DNA of 64,000 nt from Pseudogulbenkiania subflava DSM 22618 (lineage in GTDB: Bacteria; Pseudomonadota; Gammaproteobacteria; Burkholderiales; Chromobacteriaceae). How positions within the stretch are numbered: the stretch's first letter is position 1; each line of letters starts with the position of its first letter. The stretch covers positions 272,339 through 336,338 of the forward strand of contig NZ_FXAG01000002.1 in the NCBI RefSeq assembly GCF_900177275.1. The letters are read 5' to 3'. This document shows, piece by piece, positions 51,566 to 64,000 of this stretch. The position numbers and the translations under genes were made by a program. The notes under the pieces were generated by a model. It saw only the letters and a program-made list of their open reading frames with translations, was not told where the DNA came from and made no database searches.

Positions 51566-53347
51566 TCAGGTCGCGGCAGGGGATTCTTCCGCCTCTGCGG
51601 AGCAGACCCGGTTCTTGCCGGTGATCTTGGCCTGGTACATGGCCTGGTCGGCCCGTTCGATCACGTCGGTATCGCGCTCGCCCAGATGCCATTTGGCGAC
51701 CCCGGCACTGAAGGTAATCAGCAAGCGGTCGTTATTGGCCAGGAAGAAGGTCTTGGTCAGCTCTCGCTGCAACCGCTGAATGGCCTGGATGGCTTCCGGC
51801 GCGGGAGTGTCCGGCAGCAGAATGACGAACTCTTCGCCACCGAAACGCGCCACGATATCCGAAGGGCGCATGGTGTGGCGGGTGACGTTGACCAGGTGTT
51901 TCAGCGCGTCGTCGCCGGTCAGGTGGCCATAGTGGTCGTTCAGTTGCTTGAAGTTGTCGACATCGATCAGCGCTACGCACAACGGGCTGTTGGTTCGCTC
52001 GGCGCGGCTGATTTCGCGCTGGAAGTGTTCGGCCAGGCCGCGCCGGTTGTAGGCGCCGGTCAGCTGGTCTTCCTTCACCTTGGCGCTGGCCGCCTCCAGT
52101 GCGACTTCCAGTTCCTTGATGCGTTGCTCGGCGGATTCGACCTGTTCGCGAGAGGACAGCAGCTCGTCACGCGACCTGACCAGGTTGAGCTGCATCGTCG
52201 AGGTGTCTTCCATCAGCGAACTGATGATGGGGGTGAGTTCTTCGACGTTCTGGATCTGCCTGAGCCGCGTGCTGTGTGTGCTGATCTTGCTGTGAAACTC
52301 GTCGGTGCTGTCGGTCATGCTGGCAAGCCGCGACACGAAGCGATCCAGCAGATTGCGCAGCGAGCTGGCCGCCTCGTCGAGCGAGTTCTTCAGCGCACCC
52401 TGCTTGCGGATGACTTCCTTCAGGCTGGTTTCCAGCTGGTAGATCTGCTGCATCGACAAGGGTTCTTGCGACAGCACCTCCTGCAGCGTGGCGATCTGAC
52501 CGACCATGTAGCTGTCGGAGCGGTTGACCTCGGCGATATTGTCGAGCAACAGTTTGAGCAGGTTCGACAGCCCGGTGACCAGGCGTCCTTCCTGCTGGGT
52601 GTAGAGTTCCACCTTGATCATGAAGGCGCGCAGCCGCGGCAGCAGGCTGTTGAGCGCCGCCTCGTCGGCCAGGCTCTCCACCTCGCCGATCATGGCCTCG
52701 AGATTCAGTACCAGATCGGGGTAGGGCAGCAGGCGTGGTTCCAGTCCGTGTTTCAGCGCGAAGCACAGAACGCGCTGCCAGGTACCCCAGCTGGCAGGCA
52801 GTTCCACGACGGCCGTAGGCTCATCGGACGAGTGCGCTTCTTCCTGTGCCAAGTCGCGCTCTCGCAGCGGGGTGTTCCAGGTCTGGATCAGCGAACTCAG
52901 TTTCTTGTTGAGTTCCTGCGGCTGCTTGCCGTAGGTGATCAGCAAACGTTCCAGCCCGGCTTGCTTGAAGTGCTGCGGAAAGTCGGCCTGACGGAGATCC
53001 CAGCTCTTGATCAGGTTCTCGATCAGGATGCCCCATTCCTGGGCGAGTTGCTGGGTCGTCTGGCTCTGCCGGGCAAAATCGATCACCAGCTGGGGCACTT
53101 GTTCCCAGTGGGAGGCTTTGATGAGCAGTTGCAGGCGTTGCAGCATGGTCTTGGCTGCAACGTTGTCGTTGGGCAGGGTTTCCAGTGCCCGCAATAGTTG
53201 CGTGGCTAACTTGTTTTCCCTATCGATGGGGGCTTTGGTGAGCTCCTGGTAGACTCGCTCGTAGTTTTCCGGAGTGGGCAGCAGTTTGCGCGTGCTGAGC
53301 TGTTTTAGCGTTTCACGGGCGACTTCGATGGGGTTGTTTGTTGTCAT
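51566..53347 (-). CDS. Cytoplasmic diguanylate cyclase with long helical sensor region
   Basis: A 593-residue protein with no membrane segment. Residues 1-420 are helical and include a predicted coiled coil ahead of the catalytic domain (RDELLSSREQVESAEQRIKE). The GGDEF domain (about 430-590) has FGGEEF near residue 502, and an inhibitory RxxD (RPSD) sits exactly five residues before it, so product inhibition is likely. The helical region resembles the N-terminus of DgcP-type enzymes, which localise at cell poles. The start at 53347 (MTTNNPIEVARETL) is preferred over an upstream Met at 53383. Confidence 0.92.
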   Translation of the reverse strand: MTTNNPIEVARETLKQLSTRKLLPTPENYERVYQELTKAPIDRENKLATQLLRALETLPNDNVAAKTMLQRLQLLIKASHWEQVPQLVIDFARQSQTTQQLAQEWGILIENLIKSWDLRQADFPQHFKQAGLERLLITYGKQPQELNKKLSSLIQTWNTPLRERDLAQEEAHSSDEPTAVVELPASWGTWQRVLCFALKHGLEPRLLPYPDLVLNLEAMIGEVESLADEAALNSLLPRLRAFMIKVELYTQQEGRLVTGLSNLLKLLLDNIAEVNRSDSYMVGQIATLQEVLSQEPLSMQQIYQLETSLKEVIRKQGALKNSLDEAASSLRNLLDRFVSRLASMTDSTDEFHSKISTHSTRLRQIQNVEELTPIISSLMEDTSTMQLNLVRSRDELLSSREQVESAEQRIKELEVALEAASAKVKEDQLTGAYNRRGLAEHFQREISRAERTNSPLCVALIDVDNFKQLNDHYGHLTGDDALKHLVNVTRHTMRPSDIVARFGGEEFVILLPDTPAPEAIQAIQRLQRELTKTFFLANNDRLLITFSAGVAKWHLGERDTDVIERADQAMYQAKITGKNRVCSAEAEESPAAT

Positions 53348-53426
53348 TGCCCAGATCCTGGAGCTTTTATAGCCGGCCATCATTAGTGGTGATCATGGAT
53401 GCATGAACCTGTGACATTTGCCATTC

Positions 53427-53717
53427 TCAGGGGGGCGATTTGCCTGACGGGTCCAGCAGTTGGAAAAATACCTCACCTTGGCGGATCATGCCAAGTTCAT
53501 TGCGCGCGCGCTCCTCGATGGCGTCGGTACCTCGTTTGAGGTCACCGACTTCGGCATCGAGGGCGGCATTGCGTGCGATCAAGGTCTGGTTGACCGCACG
53601 CTGTTCCTGAAGTTGTTTGTCCAGCTGCCAGACCCTGAGCCAGCTGCCCTTGCCGAACCATAACGGCCATTGCAGGGTAGTGATCAGGACGACCAGGACC
53701 AGGGTCAGCCAGCGCAT
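53427..53717 (-). CDS. ftsB: Cell division protein FtsB
   Basis: A 96-residue bitopic protein of the divisome FtsQLB complex. TM near residues 4-20 ([17 protein letters not shown]), then a periplasmic coiled coil with leucine heptads ([20 protein letters not shown]), and ends [18 protein letters not shown], a strongly conserved FtsB block. It follows eno by 4 bases, the normal arrangement. Confidence 0.95.
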   Translation of the reverse strand: MRWLTLVLVVLITTLQWPLWFGKGSWLRVWQLDKQLQEQRAVNQTLIARNAALDAEVGDLKRGTDAIEERARNELGMIRQGEVFFQLLDPSGKSPP

Positions 53718-53721
53718 GGAA

Positions 53722-55035
<1,314 letters not shown>

Positions 55036-55047
55036 TCAAGCAAATGC

Positions 55048-55076
55048 TTCGGCCAACCGTAATGGTTGGCCGAAAT
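55048..55076. terminator. Hairpin from an inverted pair of the GGTTGGCCGAAG word between kdsA and eno
   Basis: TTCGGCCAACC and GGTTGGCCGAA, an 11-base perfect stem with a 5-base loop. The left arm is an exact copy of the word, the right arm ends GAAA. It may attenuate transcription from kdsA into eno. Confidence 0.65.
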
Positions 55077-55088
55077 GTAGTCAAATGG

Positions 55089-55940
<852 letters not shown>

Positions 55941-55943
55941 CGT

Positions 55944-57605
<1,662 letters not shown>

Positions 57606-57709
57606 TTAACCCGAAACCGCCGAGAGTTGAACCGTCATGTGGCGCAGGCGGTGTTGCGCCATCTGGGGACTCCGGACGATTTTTGCTGCCTGCCGCCGTG
57701 GAATGCGGG

Positions 57710-57715
57710 TATAAT
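57710..57715 (+). promoter_or_regulatory. -10 box upstream of rpmB
   Basis: TATAAT, a perfect -10 hexamer, 114 bases before rpmB. A TTGCTG -35 candidate lies 21 bases upstream, longer than optimal, so the -35 assignment is uncertain. Confidence 0.5.
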
Positions 57716-57828
57716 TCCCGGCAATCATTCCGGGTATGAGAGCAAGGTGCCGCGCCAACGGTTCTTCTTGCGTATCTTCCTGTTTCTATGTTATAAAGCC
57801 AGCTTTTACCGGTTTTGGGAGTTTAACC

Positions 57829-58062
57829 ATGGCGCGAGTTTGCAAAGTCACCGGCAAGCGTCCGATGACCGGGAACAATGTTTCCCACGCCAACAACAAG
57901 ACGAAACGTCGTTTCCTGCCGAACCTGCAATATCGCAAGTTCTGGGTAGAGAGCGAAAACCGCTGGGTGCGTCTGCGCGTATCCAACGCTGCACTGCGTA
58001 CCATCGACAAGCTGGGCATCGAAGTTGTCCTGGCCGATCTGCGCGCACGCGGCGAGATCTGA
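57829..58062 (+). CDS. rpmB: 50S ribosomal protein L28
   Basis: A 77-residue ribosomal protein. [29 protein letters not shown] (shown in part: [20 protein letters not shown]) is the L28 signature, followed by [21 protein letters not shown]. It is directly upstream of rpmG, the usual pair. Confidence 0.98.
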   Translation: MARVCKVTGKRPMTGNNVSHANNKTKRRFLPNLQYRKFWVESENRWVRLRVSNAALRTIDKLGIEVVLADLRARGEI

Positions 58063-58096
58063 TAGCAGCTCATCAAGATAGCGACTGAGGTATACC

Positions 58097-58252
58097 ATGC
58101 GCGATAAGATTAAACTGGAATCCACCGCCGGCACTGGCCACTTCTACACCACCACGAAGAACAAGCGCACGATGCCGGAAAAGATGGAGATCAAGAAATT
58201 TGATCCCGTTGCACGTAAACACGTGACCTACAAAGAAACCAAGCTGAAGTAA
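58097..58252 (+). CDS. rpmG: 50S ribosomal protein L33
   Basis: A 51-residue ribosomal protein found by direct translation: [20 protein letters not shown], then [20 protein letters not shown] and a [11 protein letters not shown] end. It is the Cys-less form of L33 without a zinc ribbon. It lies 34 bases after rpmB, with GAGGTATACC upstream of the ATG. A terminator follows. Confidence 0.97.
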   Translation: MRDKIKLESTAGTGHFYTTTKNKRTMPEKMEIKKFDPVARKHVTYKETKLK

Positions 58253-58276
58253 TCTGGGCTGGTCTTCTTAATAAAG

Positions 58277-58306
58277 AACCCTTCGCTGGTGCACGGCGAA
58301 GGGTTT
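58277..58306 (+). terminator. Rho-independent terminator after rpmG
   Basis: AACCCTTCGC, 9-base loop, GCGAAGGGTT then TTTT. A 10-base stem. Confidence 0.92.
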
Positions 58307-58372
58307 TTTGTTGTCTGCGCTCTATAAGAATAAGGCCGCTGCTACCCCATGGGTGAGAGCGGCCTTGCCGGG

Positions 58373-59074
58373 TCAGGCGAGCGGGCGGCGGGTGGCGATC
58401 AGATAGTTGATGCCGGTGTCGTTGCCCAACGCGTAGGTCCGGGTCAGCGGGTTATAGCTCATGCCGGAGATGTCCTCGATCTCGAGCCCGGCATGGCGGG
58501 CGATACGACCCAGCTCCGACGGCTTGATGAAGCGGCCGTACTCGTGGGTGCCACGCGGCAGCATGCCGAGAACGTACTCGGCTGCCAGCACGGCCAGCAG
58601 GTAGGACTTGGCGTTGCGGTTGAGGGTGGAGAAAAACACCCAGCCCCCCGGTTTGACCAGGCGAGAGCAGCTGCGCACCACGCTCTCGGGATTCGGCACG
58701 TGCTCCAGCATTTCCATGCAGGTCACCACGTCGAAGTGGCCGGGTAGTTCTTCGGCCAACGTCTCCACTGCCACGCAGCGGTAATCGACGCTGACGCCGG
58801 ACTCGATGCTGTGCAGCTGGGCGACCTTCAACGATTTCTTGGCGAGATCGATGCCGGTGACACTGGCGCCTTTCAGCGCCATGCTTTCGGCCAGGATGCC
58901 ACCGCCACAACCGACGTCGAGCACGGTCTGGCCGGCGAGTCCGGCGCGATCGTCTATGTAGCCGAGCCTTAGCGGATTGATCTCGTGCAACGGCTTGAAT
59001 TCACTTTCCTTGTCCCACCACTTGTGAGCCAGCTGGCTGAATTTATCCAGTTCCAGTTCGTCAACATTACTCAT
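58373..59074 (-). CDS. ubiG: Ubiquinone biosynthesis O-methyltransferase
   Basis: Performs the two O-methylations of ubiquinone synthesis using SAM. The 233-residue protein opens [21 protein letters not shown], and motif I is [16 protein letters not shown] near residue 51. [15 protein letters not shown] near 115 is motif II/III. It is 5 bases downstream of the mtaD-like gene. Confidence 0.96.
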   Translation of the reverse strand: MSNVDELELDKFSQLAHKWWDKESEFKPLHEINPLRLGYIDDRAGLAGQTVLDVGCGGGILAESMALKGASVTGIDLAKKSLKVAQLHSIESGVSVDYRCVAVETLAEELPGHFDVVTCMEMLEHVPNPESVVRSCSRLVKPGGWVFFSTLNRNAKSYLLAVLAAEYVLGMLPRGTHEYGRFIKPSELGRIARHAGLEIEDISGMSYNPLTRTYALGNDTGINYLIATRRPLA

Positions 59075-59079
59075 CTGTT

Positions 59080-60399
59080 TTACCTTGCCAGGATACGGTT
59101 GCGCCAGTCGGCGGCCTTGGTCATCAGGGCGGCTTCGTCCAGCGTGGTCAGGATGCGGTTATTCAGTAGAGCCTCGCCCTTGACCCAGGTGTGCGTTACC
59201 TGTTCGCGGCCGGCGGCGTAGACCACGTGCGAGATGGGGTCGAATGCCGGGGCGGTCTCGATGGCGGACAGGTCGAGGGCGATCAGGTCGGCCTGCTTGC
59301 CGATCGCGATGCTGCCGACCTTGTCGTCGATGCCGAGCGCCTTGGCGCCGTTGAGGGTGGCCATGCGGATGGCGGTCGCGGCGGGGACGGCGGTCGGGTC
59401 GAGCGTGCCCACCTTGGCCAGTAGCGCCGTCAGGCGGGTGTCGGCCAGCATGTCGAGCTTGTTGTTGGAGGCGGCGCCATCGGTGCCGATGCCGACGGTC
59501 ACGCCGGCGTCCAGCATCTTCTTCACCGGGGCGATGCCGGAGGCGAGCTTCATGTTGGAGGCCGGGTTGTGGGCGACCGAGACGCCATGGCGTGCCACCA
59601 GCTCGATTTCCTCGTCGTTGAGGTGCACCATGTGTGCGGCGATCAGCCGCGGCGACAACAGGCCGAGTTCCTTCAGGCGCGCCAGAGGACGTTGCTGGCG
59701 TTCCTTGACGCTGCCCTCGACTTCGTCGGCCGTTTCATGGATGTGGCAGTGGATCAGCATGTCTTCCTGCTCGGCCAGCATCGCCACCTTGCGGAAGGTG
59801 TCGTCGGACACAGTGTAGGGCGCATGCGGTGCCAGCGTGAACGTGACCAGCTCTTCGCCGAGAAATTCGCGGCGCTCGGCCAGGCTCTTGCTGATGTAAT
59901 CGTCGGCGTTGGCGCCGTAATTGGTCGGGAATTCCAGGATGGAACAGCCGACGAAGGTGCGCATGCCGGACGCCAGCCCGGCACGAACCATGGCGGCATG
60001 ATAGAAATACATGTCATTGATGGTGGTGGTGCCGCCCCGGATCATTTCCGCCATCGCGATCAGTGCGCCGTCGAACACGAAGTCGTCGTGCACATGCTTG
60101 CCCTCGGCCGGCCAGATATGGTTGTTCAGCCAGTCCATCAGCGCCTTGTCGTCGGCGAGGCCGCGTAGCAGCGTCATCGCCGAGTGGCCGTGTAGATTTA
60201 TCAGGCCGGGCATCAGCACATGGTGCGGTAGATCGACGTGTTGTGTGGCAGAAATCGCCGCCAATTGGTTGGCTGGTATTATTGCCTCGATTCTGCCATT
60301 CTTGATGGCTATGGCATGATTTTCAAGCACTTCGCCGTCGCGTTCGACGGTGATCATCCAGCGCGCGCTGACCGTCATGTCATACTGTGGTCGTGTCAT
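59080..60399 (-). CDS. mtaD: TRZ/ATZ-family amidohydrolase, methylthioadenosine/S-adenosylhomocysteine deaminase-like
   Basis: A 439-residue metal-dependent deaminase. The first metal pair is in [18 protein letters not shown] near residue 68, followed by [14 protein letters not shown] near 215, [14 protein letters not shown] near 250 and [15 protein letters not shown] near 302 (metal Asp). By family and by its position beside ubiG, as in Pseudomonas, it deaminates 5'-methylthioadenosine or S-adenosylhomocysteine, recycling SAM products from reactions such as UbiG's. It could also act on other purine analogues. Confidence 0.9.
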   Translation of the reverse strand: MTRPQYDMTVSARWMITVERDGEVLENHAIAIKNGRIEAIIPANQLAAISATQHVDLPHHVLMPGLINLHGHSAMTLLRGLADDKALMDWLNNHIWPAEGKHVHDDFVFDGALIAMAEMIRGGTTTINDMYFYHAAMVRAGLASGMRTFVGCSILEFPTNYGANADDYISKSLAERREFLGEELVTFTLAPHAPYTVSDDTFRKVAMLAEQEDMLIHCHIHETADEVEGSVKERQQRPLARLKELGLLSPRLIAAHMVHLNDEEIELVARHGVSVAHNPASNMKLASGIAPVKKMLDAGVTVGIGTDGAASNNKLDMLADTRLTALLAKVGTLDPTAVPAATAIRMATLNGAKALGIDDKVGSIAIGKQADLIALDLSAIETAPAFDPISHVVYAAGREQVTHTWVKGEALLNNRILTTLDEAALMTKAADWRNRILAR

Positions 60400-60553
60400 C
60401 TTTGCTCGAACTGCCTATCCTTGGTATAAGTTCTGCGGATTGTAGGCCCGTGAAACAGGCAAGGCAATCGACGGGTAGGGGTATACTCCCTCTCGAATTA
60501 GGTAAACGTGTCGATAACTATTAAATACCGGGATCTGACCCCGCTTGAGCTTG

Positions 60554-63400
60554 ATGGACCAGAAAAACATGACATCGTCGCGCCAGTCAGCCGTTAACCA
60601 GACCGTGGCTTCGCGCTTTTCGCTGCGGGTGGTGGTGCTTGTTGCCGTTATTCTTGGTCTGCTGATTCCTGCCTCCATCATCACCGTGCTGGGGTTCGGC
60701 CTGCAGCGCGACAGCATGGTGGCGCAGTTGGAAACCGACCAGCGCCGTTTGCTCGACATCGTGGCGCTGGGCATGCAGGAGCCGCTGTGGAACCTCAGCC
60801 GGCAGGCCGGCAGTCCGCTGATCGCCTCGGTGATGGAGGACAGCCGCGTCATTTCGGTGCGGGTGACCGATACCCAGTCCAACACCGTTTTCCTCTACGC
60901 GCTGCGTAGCGAGCGCCGTATCGGCGGCGTCTCCTTCGTCCAGAAACCGGTCATCTACCGTGGCGAGGAAATCGGCCAAGTCACCATCGAGTTCGACACC
61001 GAGCACCTCACCATAGCCCAGAGCAATCAGCTCAAGAACCTGCTGATGATCCTGTTCGCCCAACTTGGGCTGTCCATTCTGCTGATCGTCGGCATCCTGC
61101 ATTCCCGCTTCCTCAAGCCGATGCGCACCCTGACCGAGCAGGCGACGCATCTGGCCGAATTGCACCTCGATACCCCTTTTCTCTGGGAGCGCAAGGATGA
61201 GATCGGCCGGCTGGGGCGCCACCTCGAGTGGACACGCGCTGAACTCAAGCGCCTGATCGACGAATTGCGTGCCAAGACCCTGGCGCTGGAGTCGGACATC
61301 GCCCGCCGGCGCGAGGTTGAGGATGCCTTGCGCCGTTCCGAGAACAAGTATCGCGAGCTGTTCTGGTCCAACCTAGACGGTATCGTGATCAGTTCGCTCG
61401 ACGGCCAGGTGATCGATGCCAACCCGGCTTTCCTCAACCTGATGTGCTACAGCCTCGACCAACTCAAGCTGCAGAACTTCTGGTCGCTGATCGCGCCGGA
61501 GAGCGAGGGGATGGAGCGCTTCAACCTCGATAACAAGGTGCTGCGCTTCGGCTATTGCGATGAATTCGAGGCCAGCTACATCAACCGCTTCGGCAACGTG
61601 GTCCCGGTCAGCGTCAAGACCGTGGCGATGCGGGATTCCTTCGGCCGCATCAACGCGGTATGGCGCATGGTGCGCGACATCTCCGAAAAGCGCGTGGCCG
61701 AAGAGCGCATGCAGCTTGCGGCCAAGGTGTTCGAGAACACCGTCGAGGGCATCATGATCACCGACGCCGACAAGCGCATCCGCAGCGTCAACAAGGCCTT
61801 CAGCCATATCACCGGCTTCGGCCAGCAGGAAGTGCTGGGGCAGAAGCCGGATATGCTGTCTTCCGGCCGTCACGACGAGACCTTCTACGAGGCGATGTGG
61901 AGTGCCATCAACGAACATGGCTCCTGGCAGGGGGAGCTGTGGAATCGTCGCAAGAACGGCGAGGTCTATCCGGAATGGCTGGCAATCAGTGCCGTACGCA
62001 ATGCCGTGGGCGAGATCACCCATTACGTGGCGATTTTCAGCGATCTGTCCGAGCGCAAGGCCGCGGACGAACGCATCCAGTTCCTGGCACATTTCGACGT
62101 GCTGACCGGTTTGCCGAACCGTGCCCATATCCAGGATCGGGTCGAGCTGGCAATCCATAACGCCACGCGCGACAACGAACGACTGGCGCTGTTGCTGCTC
62201 GACCTCGACCGTTTCAAGACCATCAACGAGTCGCTCGGCCATTCGGCGGGCGATGCCTTGCTGCAGGTGCTGGCGGAGCGTATTCGCTCGACCTTGCTGA
62301 CGGGTGAAGTGGTGGCGCGCCAGGGCGGCGATGAGTTCATCGTGCTGTTGCCGCTGATCGCCGATCCGGGTAGTGCGGCACTCGCTGCCGAACGTATCCG
62401 CGATGTGCTGGAGCCGCCGGTCGAGCTGTTCAACCACTCGATTTCGATCACACCGTCGATCGGCATCAGCGTGTTCCCGGATGACGGCCGCGACTTCGAG
62501 ACCCTGGTGCGCAACGCCGATGCCGCGATGTACCACGCCAAATCGGCCGGTCGCAACAGTTACAAGTTCTACACGGCCGACCTCAATGCACGGGCGCGGG
62601 AAATCCTCGAGATCGAGAGTCAGCTGCGCTACGCGCTGGATCGCGACGAGTTCGTGCTGCACTACCAGCCGCAGGTCGACCTGAGGACCGGGGAAATCAT
62701 TGGTGCCGAGGCGTTGATCCGCTGGCAGCACCCCGACCTGGGCCTGCTGGGGCCGGTGCGTTTCATCGAGGTCGCCGAGGAACGGGGTTTCATCGTCCAG
62801 ATCGGCAACTGGGTGATCCAGGAGGCCTGCCGTCAGCTGGCGCAGTGGCGCCGTCAGGGGCTGCCGCGCATCTCGCTGGCGGTCAACCTGTCCACGCTGC
62901 AGTTCAAGCAGCAGGACCTGGCCGTACACCTGCAGCGGGCGCTATCGGCGCACGGGCTGGTGGGCAGCGATCTGGATGTCGAAGTAACCGAGAGCGTGAT
63001 CATGGACGATGTCGAAACCACCATCCATACCATCGACCGCATCAAGAGCATGGGGCTGCAGCTTTCCATCGACGACTTCGGTACCGGCTACTCCAGTCTG
63101 TCCTACCTCAAGCGTTTCAAGGCGGACAAGCTGAAGATCGACCGTTCCTTCGTGCGTGACATTCCGATGGATGCGGACGATTCGGCCATTGCCCGCGCCA
63201 TCATCAACATGGCCAAGAACCTCAACATGACGGTGATTGCGGAGGGGGTGGAAACCATCGAGCAATGGAAGTTCCTCGACCGCGAGGGCTGTCATGCCGC
63301 CCAGGGCTATCTGCTGGCGAAACCGGTACCGGCGAAGGAGTTTGAGAAGCTGCTGGAGAAGGGCGTCCTGCTGCCGGAGCGACTCACTTCCAGCGCCTGA
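60554..63400 (+). CDS. Membrane-bound PAS-PAS-GGDEF-EAL cyclic di-GMP enzyme
   Basis: A 948-residue protein. TM1 near residues 24-46, periplasmic segment to about 157, TM2 near 165-185, HAMP to about 240, PAS 1 near 265-375, PAS 2 near 385-500, GGDEF with QGGDEF near 590, EAL with GAEALIRW near 717, and the DDFGTGYSSLSYL loop near 837. Both catalytic motifs are intact, so it may synthesise and degrade c-di-GMP. No RxxD I-site precedes GGDEF. The start at 60554 is chosen; 60569 is also possible. A perfect hairpin built from two GGTTGGCCGAAG words follows the stop. Confidence 0.93.
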   Translation: MDQKNMTSSRQSAVNQTVASRFSLRVVVLVAVILGLLIPASIITVLGFGLQRDSMVAQLETDQRRLLDIVALGMQEPLWNLSRQAGSPLIASVMEDSRVISVRVTDTQSNTVFLYALRSERRIGGVSFVQKPVIYRGEEIGQVTIEFDTEHLTIAQSNQLKNLLMILFAQLGLSILLIVGILHSRFLKPMRTLTEQATHLAELHLDTPFLWERKDEIGRLGRHLEWTRAELKRLIDELRAKTLALESDIARRREVEDALRRSENKYRELFWSNLDGIVISSLDGQVIDANPAFLNLMCYSLDQLKLQNFWSLIAPESEGMERFNLDNKVLRFGYCDEFEASYINRFGNVVPVSVKTVAMRDSFGRINAVWRMVRDISEKRVAEERMQLAAKVFENTVEGIMITDADKRIRSVNKAFSHITGFGQQEVLGQKPDMLSSGRHDETFYEAMWSAINEHGSWQGELWNRRKNGEVYPEWLAISAVRNAVGEITHYVAIFSDLSERKAADERIQFLAHFDVLTGLPNRAHIQDRVELAIHNATRDNERLALLLLDLDRFKTINESLGHSAGDALLQVLAERIRSTLLTGEVVARQGGDEFIVLLPLIADPGSAALAAERIRDVLEPPVELFNHSISITPSIGISVFPDDGRDFETLVRNADAAMYHAKSAGRNSYKFYTADLNARAREILEIESQLRYALDRDEFVLHYQPQVDLRTGEIIGAEALIRWQHPDLGLLGPVRFIEVAEERGFIVQIGNWVIQEACRQLAQWRRQGLPRISLAVNLSTLQFKQQDLAVHLQRALSAHGLVGSDLDVEVTESVIMDDVETTIHTIDRIKSMGLQLSIDDFGTGYSSLSYLKRFKADKLKIDRSFVRDIPMDADDSAIARAIINMAKNLNMTVIAEGVETIEQWKFLDREGCHAAQGYLLAKPVPAKEFEKLLEKGVLLPERLTSSA

Positions 63401-63428
63401 TTAGGACAGCTGTGCTGTCGGTTGCCAA

Positions 63429-63463
63429 GGTTGGCCGAAGCATGTCTTCGGCCAACCTTTTTT
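63429..63463 (+). terminator. Terminator built from an inverted pair of the GGTTGGCCGAAG word
   Basis: AAGGTTGGCCGAAG (63427-63440), loop CATGT, CTTCGGCCAACCTT (63446-63459), then TTTT. A 14-base perfect stem with a T-run, using two exact copies of the word, after the GGDEF-EAL gene. Confidence 0.9.
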
Positions 63464-63469
63464 ATTACT

Positions 63470-64000
63470 AGCGGGAAAACCACGTCCTATGGACGTGGTC
63501 ATCGCCTAACTGGCTTCGCCTGTTAGAGCGTGAGCCTGCTCATGGAAGTACCTTTTTGGAGTTGTCCCCACAACACCAAGAAAGGAAACAAACATGAGCA
63601 GGTTCCAAAGAGCATCGCATGTTCTTTGGCATTGTCAATATCACTTGGTTTGGGTGCCGAAGTATCGATTCCGAGTCCTGAAAGGGGCGGTGGGAAAGGA
63701 GGTCTACAAGTGCGTGATGGTGTTTTGCCAGCAGTTGGGATGCGAGGTAGTGGAACTCAACGTGCAGGTAGATCATGTACACCTGTTGGTGAAGGTACCG
63801 CCGAAGCTAGCGATCTCCGAGTTGATGGGCGTCCTGAAAGGACGTACTGCCATCAGGCTCTTCAATGTTTTTCCATACATGAGAAAGAAGCCATTTTGGG
63901 GTAACCATTTCTGGGCCAAAGGATACTGCGTAGACACGGTGGGTCTGAACAGCGAGATGATTCAGAAGTACGTGAAATTCCAGGAAAAGGAAGAGCTGCA
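63470..64000 (+). mobile_element. IS200/IS605-type insertion sequence, left part
   Basis: The subterminal hairpin ACCACGTCC-TAT-GGACGTGGT (63479-63499) and a second small stem (CTAAC and GTTAG, near 63506-63525) precede a TnpA gene, as in IS200-type left ends. The exact left boundary is not determined, and the right end lies beyond the window. Confidence 0.75.
63594..64000 (+). CDS. tnpA: IS200/IS605-family TnpA transposase (3' end outside window)
   Basis: A tyrosine (Y1) HUH transposase that moves single-stranded DNA. The frame starts at ATG 63594 (MSRFQRASHVLWHCQYHLVW), preceded by AAAGGAAACAAAC, and stays open to the window end, giving about 135 residues. WHCQYHLVWVPKYRF near residue 12, the HUH motif VDHVHLLV near 59, and the catalytic Tyr in EMIQKYVKFQEKE near 127 are all present. 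The gene appears intact as far as it can be seen. Confidence 0.93.
   Translation, partial: MSRFQRASHVLWHCQYHLVWVPKYRFRVLKGAVGKEVYKCVMVFCQQLGCEVVELNVQVDHVHLLVKVPPKLAISELMGVLKGRTAIRLFNVFPYMRKKPFWGNHFWAKGYCVDTVGLNSEMIQKYVKFQEKEEL

Overview
The window reads as a chromosomal segment of a GC-rich betaproteobacterium of the order Neisseriales, most likely Chromobacteriaceae (the Chromobacterium, Vogesella, Aquitalea or Crenobacter side). This placement is an inference from gene content, protein similarity as I recognise it, and local order (pyrG-kdsA-eno-ftsB; smpB facing ratA-ratB; ubiG beside mtaD; rpmB-rpmG). Most of the window is dense, high-GC core genome. About 26.3-29.75 kb is visibly AT-richer and looks acquired.

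Layout. 0-2.4 kb: a truncated diguanylate cyclase and a PilZ-like gene. 2.4-6.2 kb: serB, then a bufferin-type copper peptide operon (two tandem DUF2282 precursors, DUF692 maturase, DUF2063 partner, DoxX). 6.4-8.8 kb: queC, a three-domain queD-like gene and queE for 7-deazaguanine synthesis. 9-18.5 kb: a MocR regulator facing an EamA exporter, a NemR-type electrophile-response cluster with two operator boxes, a flavin reductase, an FmdE-like protein, an SDR and a cupin dioxygenase. 18.5-22.8 kb: an FKBP and a molybdate operon modABC, nifQ-like, modE behind a ModE box. 22.9-26.2 kb: class II and class I fumarases, divergent. 26.3-29.75 kb: low-GC island with one convincing integron attC site. 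30-35.7 kb: a run of small detoxification and stress genes, a LysR regulator, a DUF2917 gene and a GST. 35.9-40.3 kb: a Fur-controlled TonB receptor and a chemoreceptor. 40.4-44.8 kb: the Anbu (ancestral proteasome subunit) operon. 45-50.6 kb: two L,D-transpeptidases, a TfoX_C-TadA fusion, YqjD/YqjE-like envelope proteins, guaA and smpB. 50.7-63.4 kb: ratA-ratB, a diguanylate cyclase, ftsB-eno-kdsA-pyrG, rpmB-rpmG, ubiG, mtaD and a large GGDEF-EAL protein. 63.4 kb to the end: the left part of an IS200/IS605 element.

Two dispersed sequence signals stand out. The first is a 12-base word, GGTTGGCCGAAG, with 12 exact copies and several one-mismatch copies. It occurs in both orientations, in coding DNA in different reading frames and as inverted pairs in intergenic terminators. 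This is the pattern expected of a DNA-uptake-sequence-like element. The second is a family of 146-236 bp palindromic MITE-like elements ending in TAAGAACCTGTT, whose ends coincide with the stop codons of three unrelated genes.
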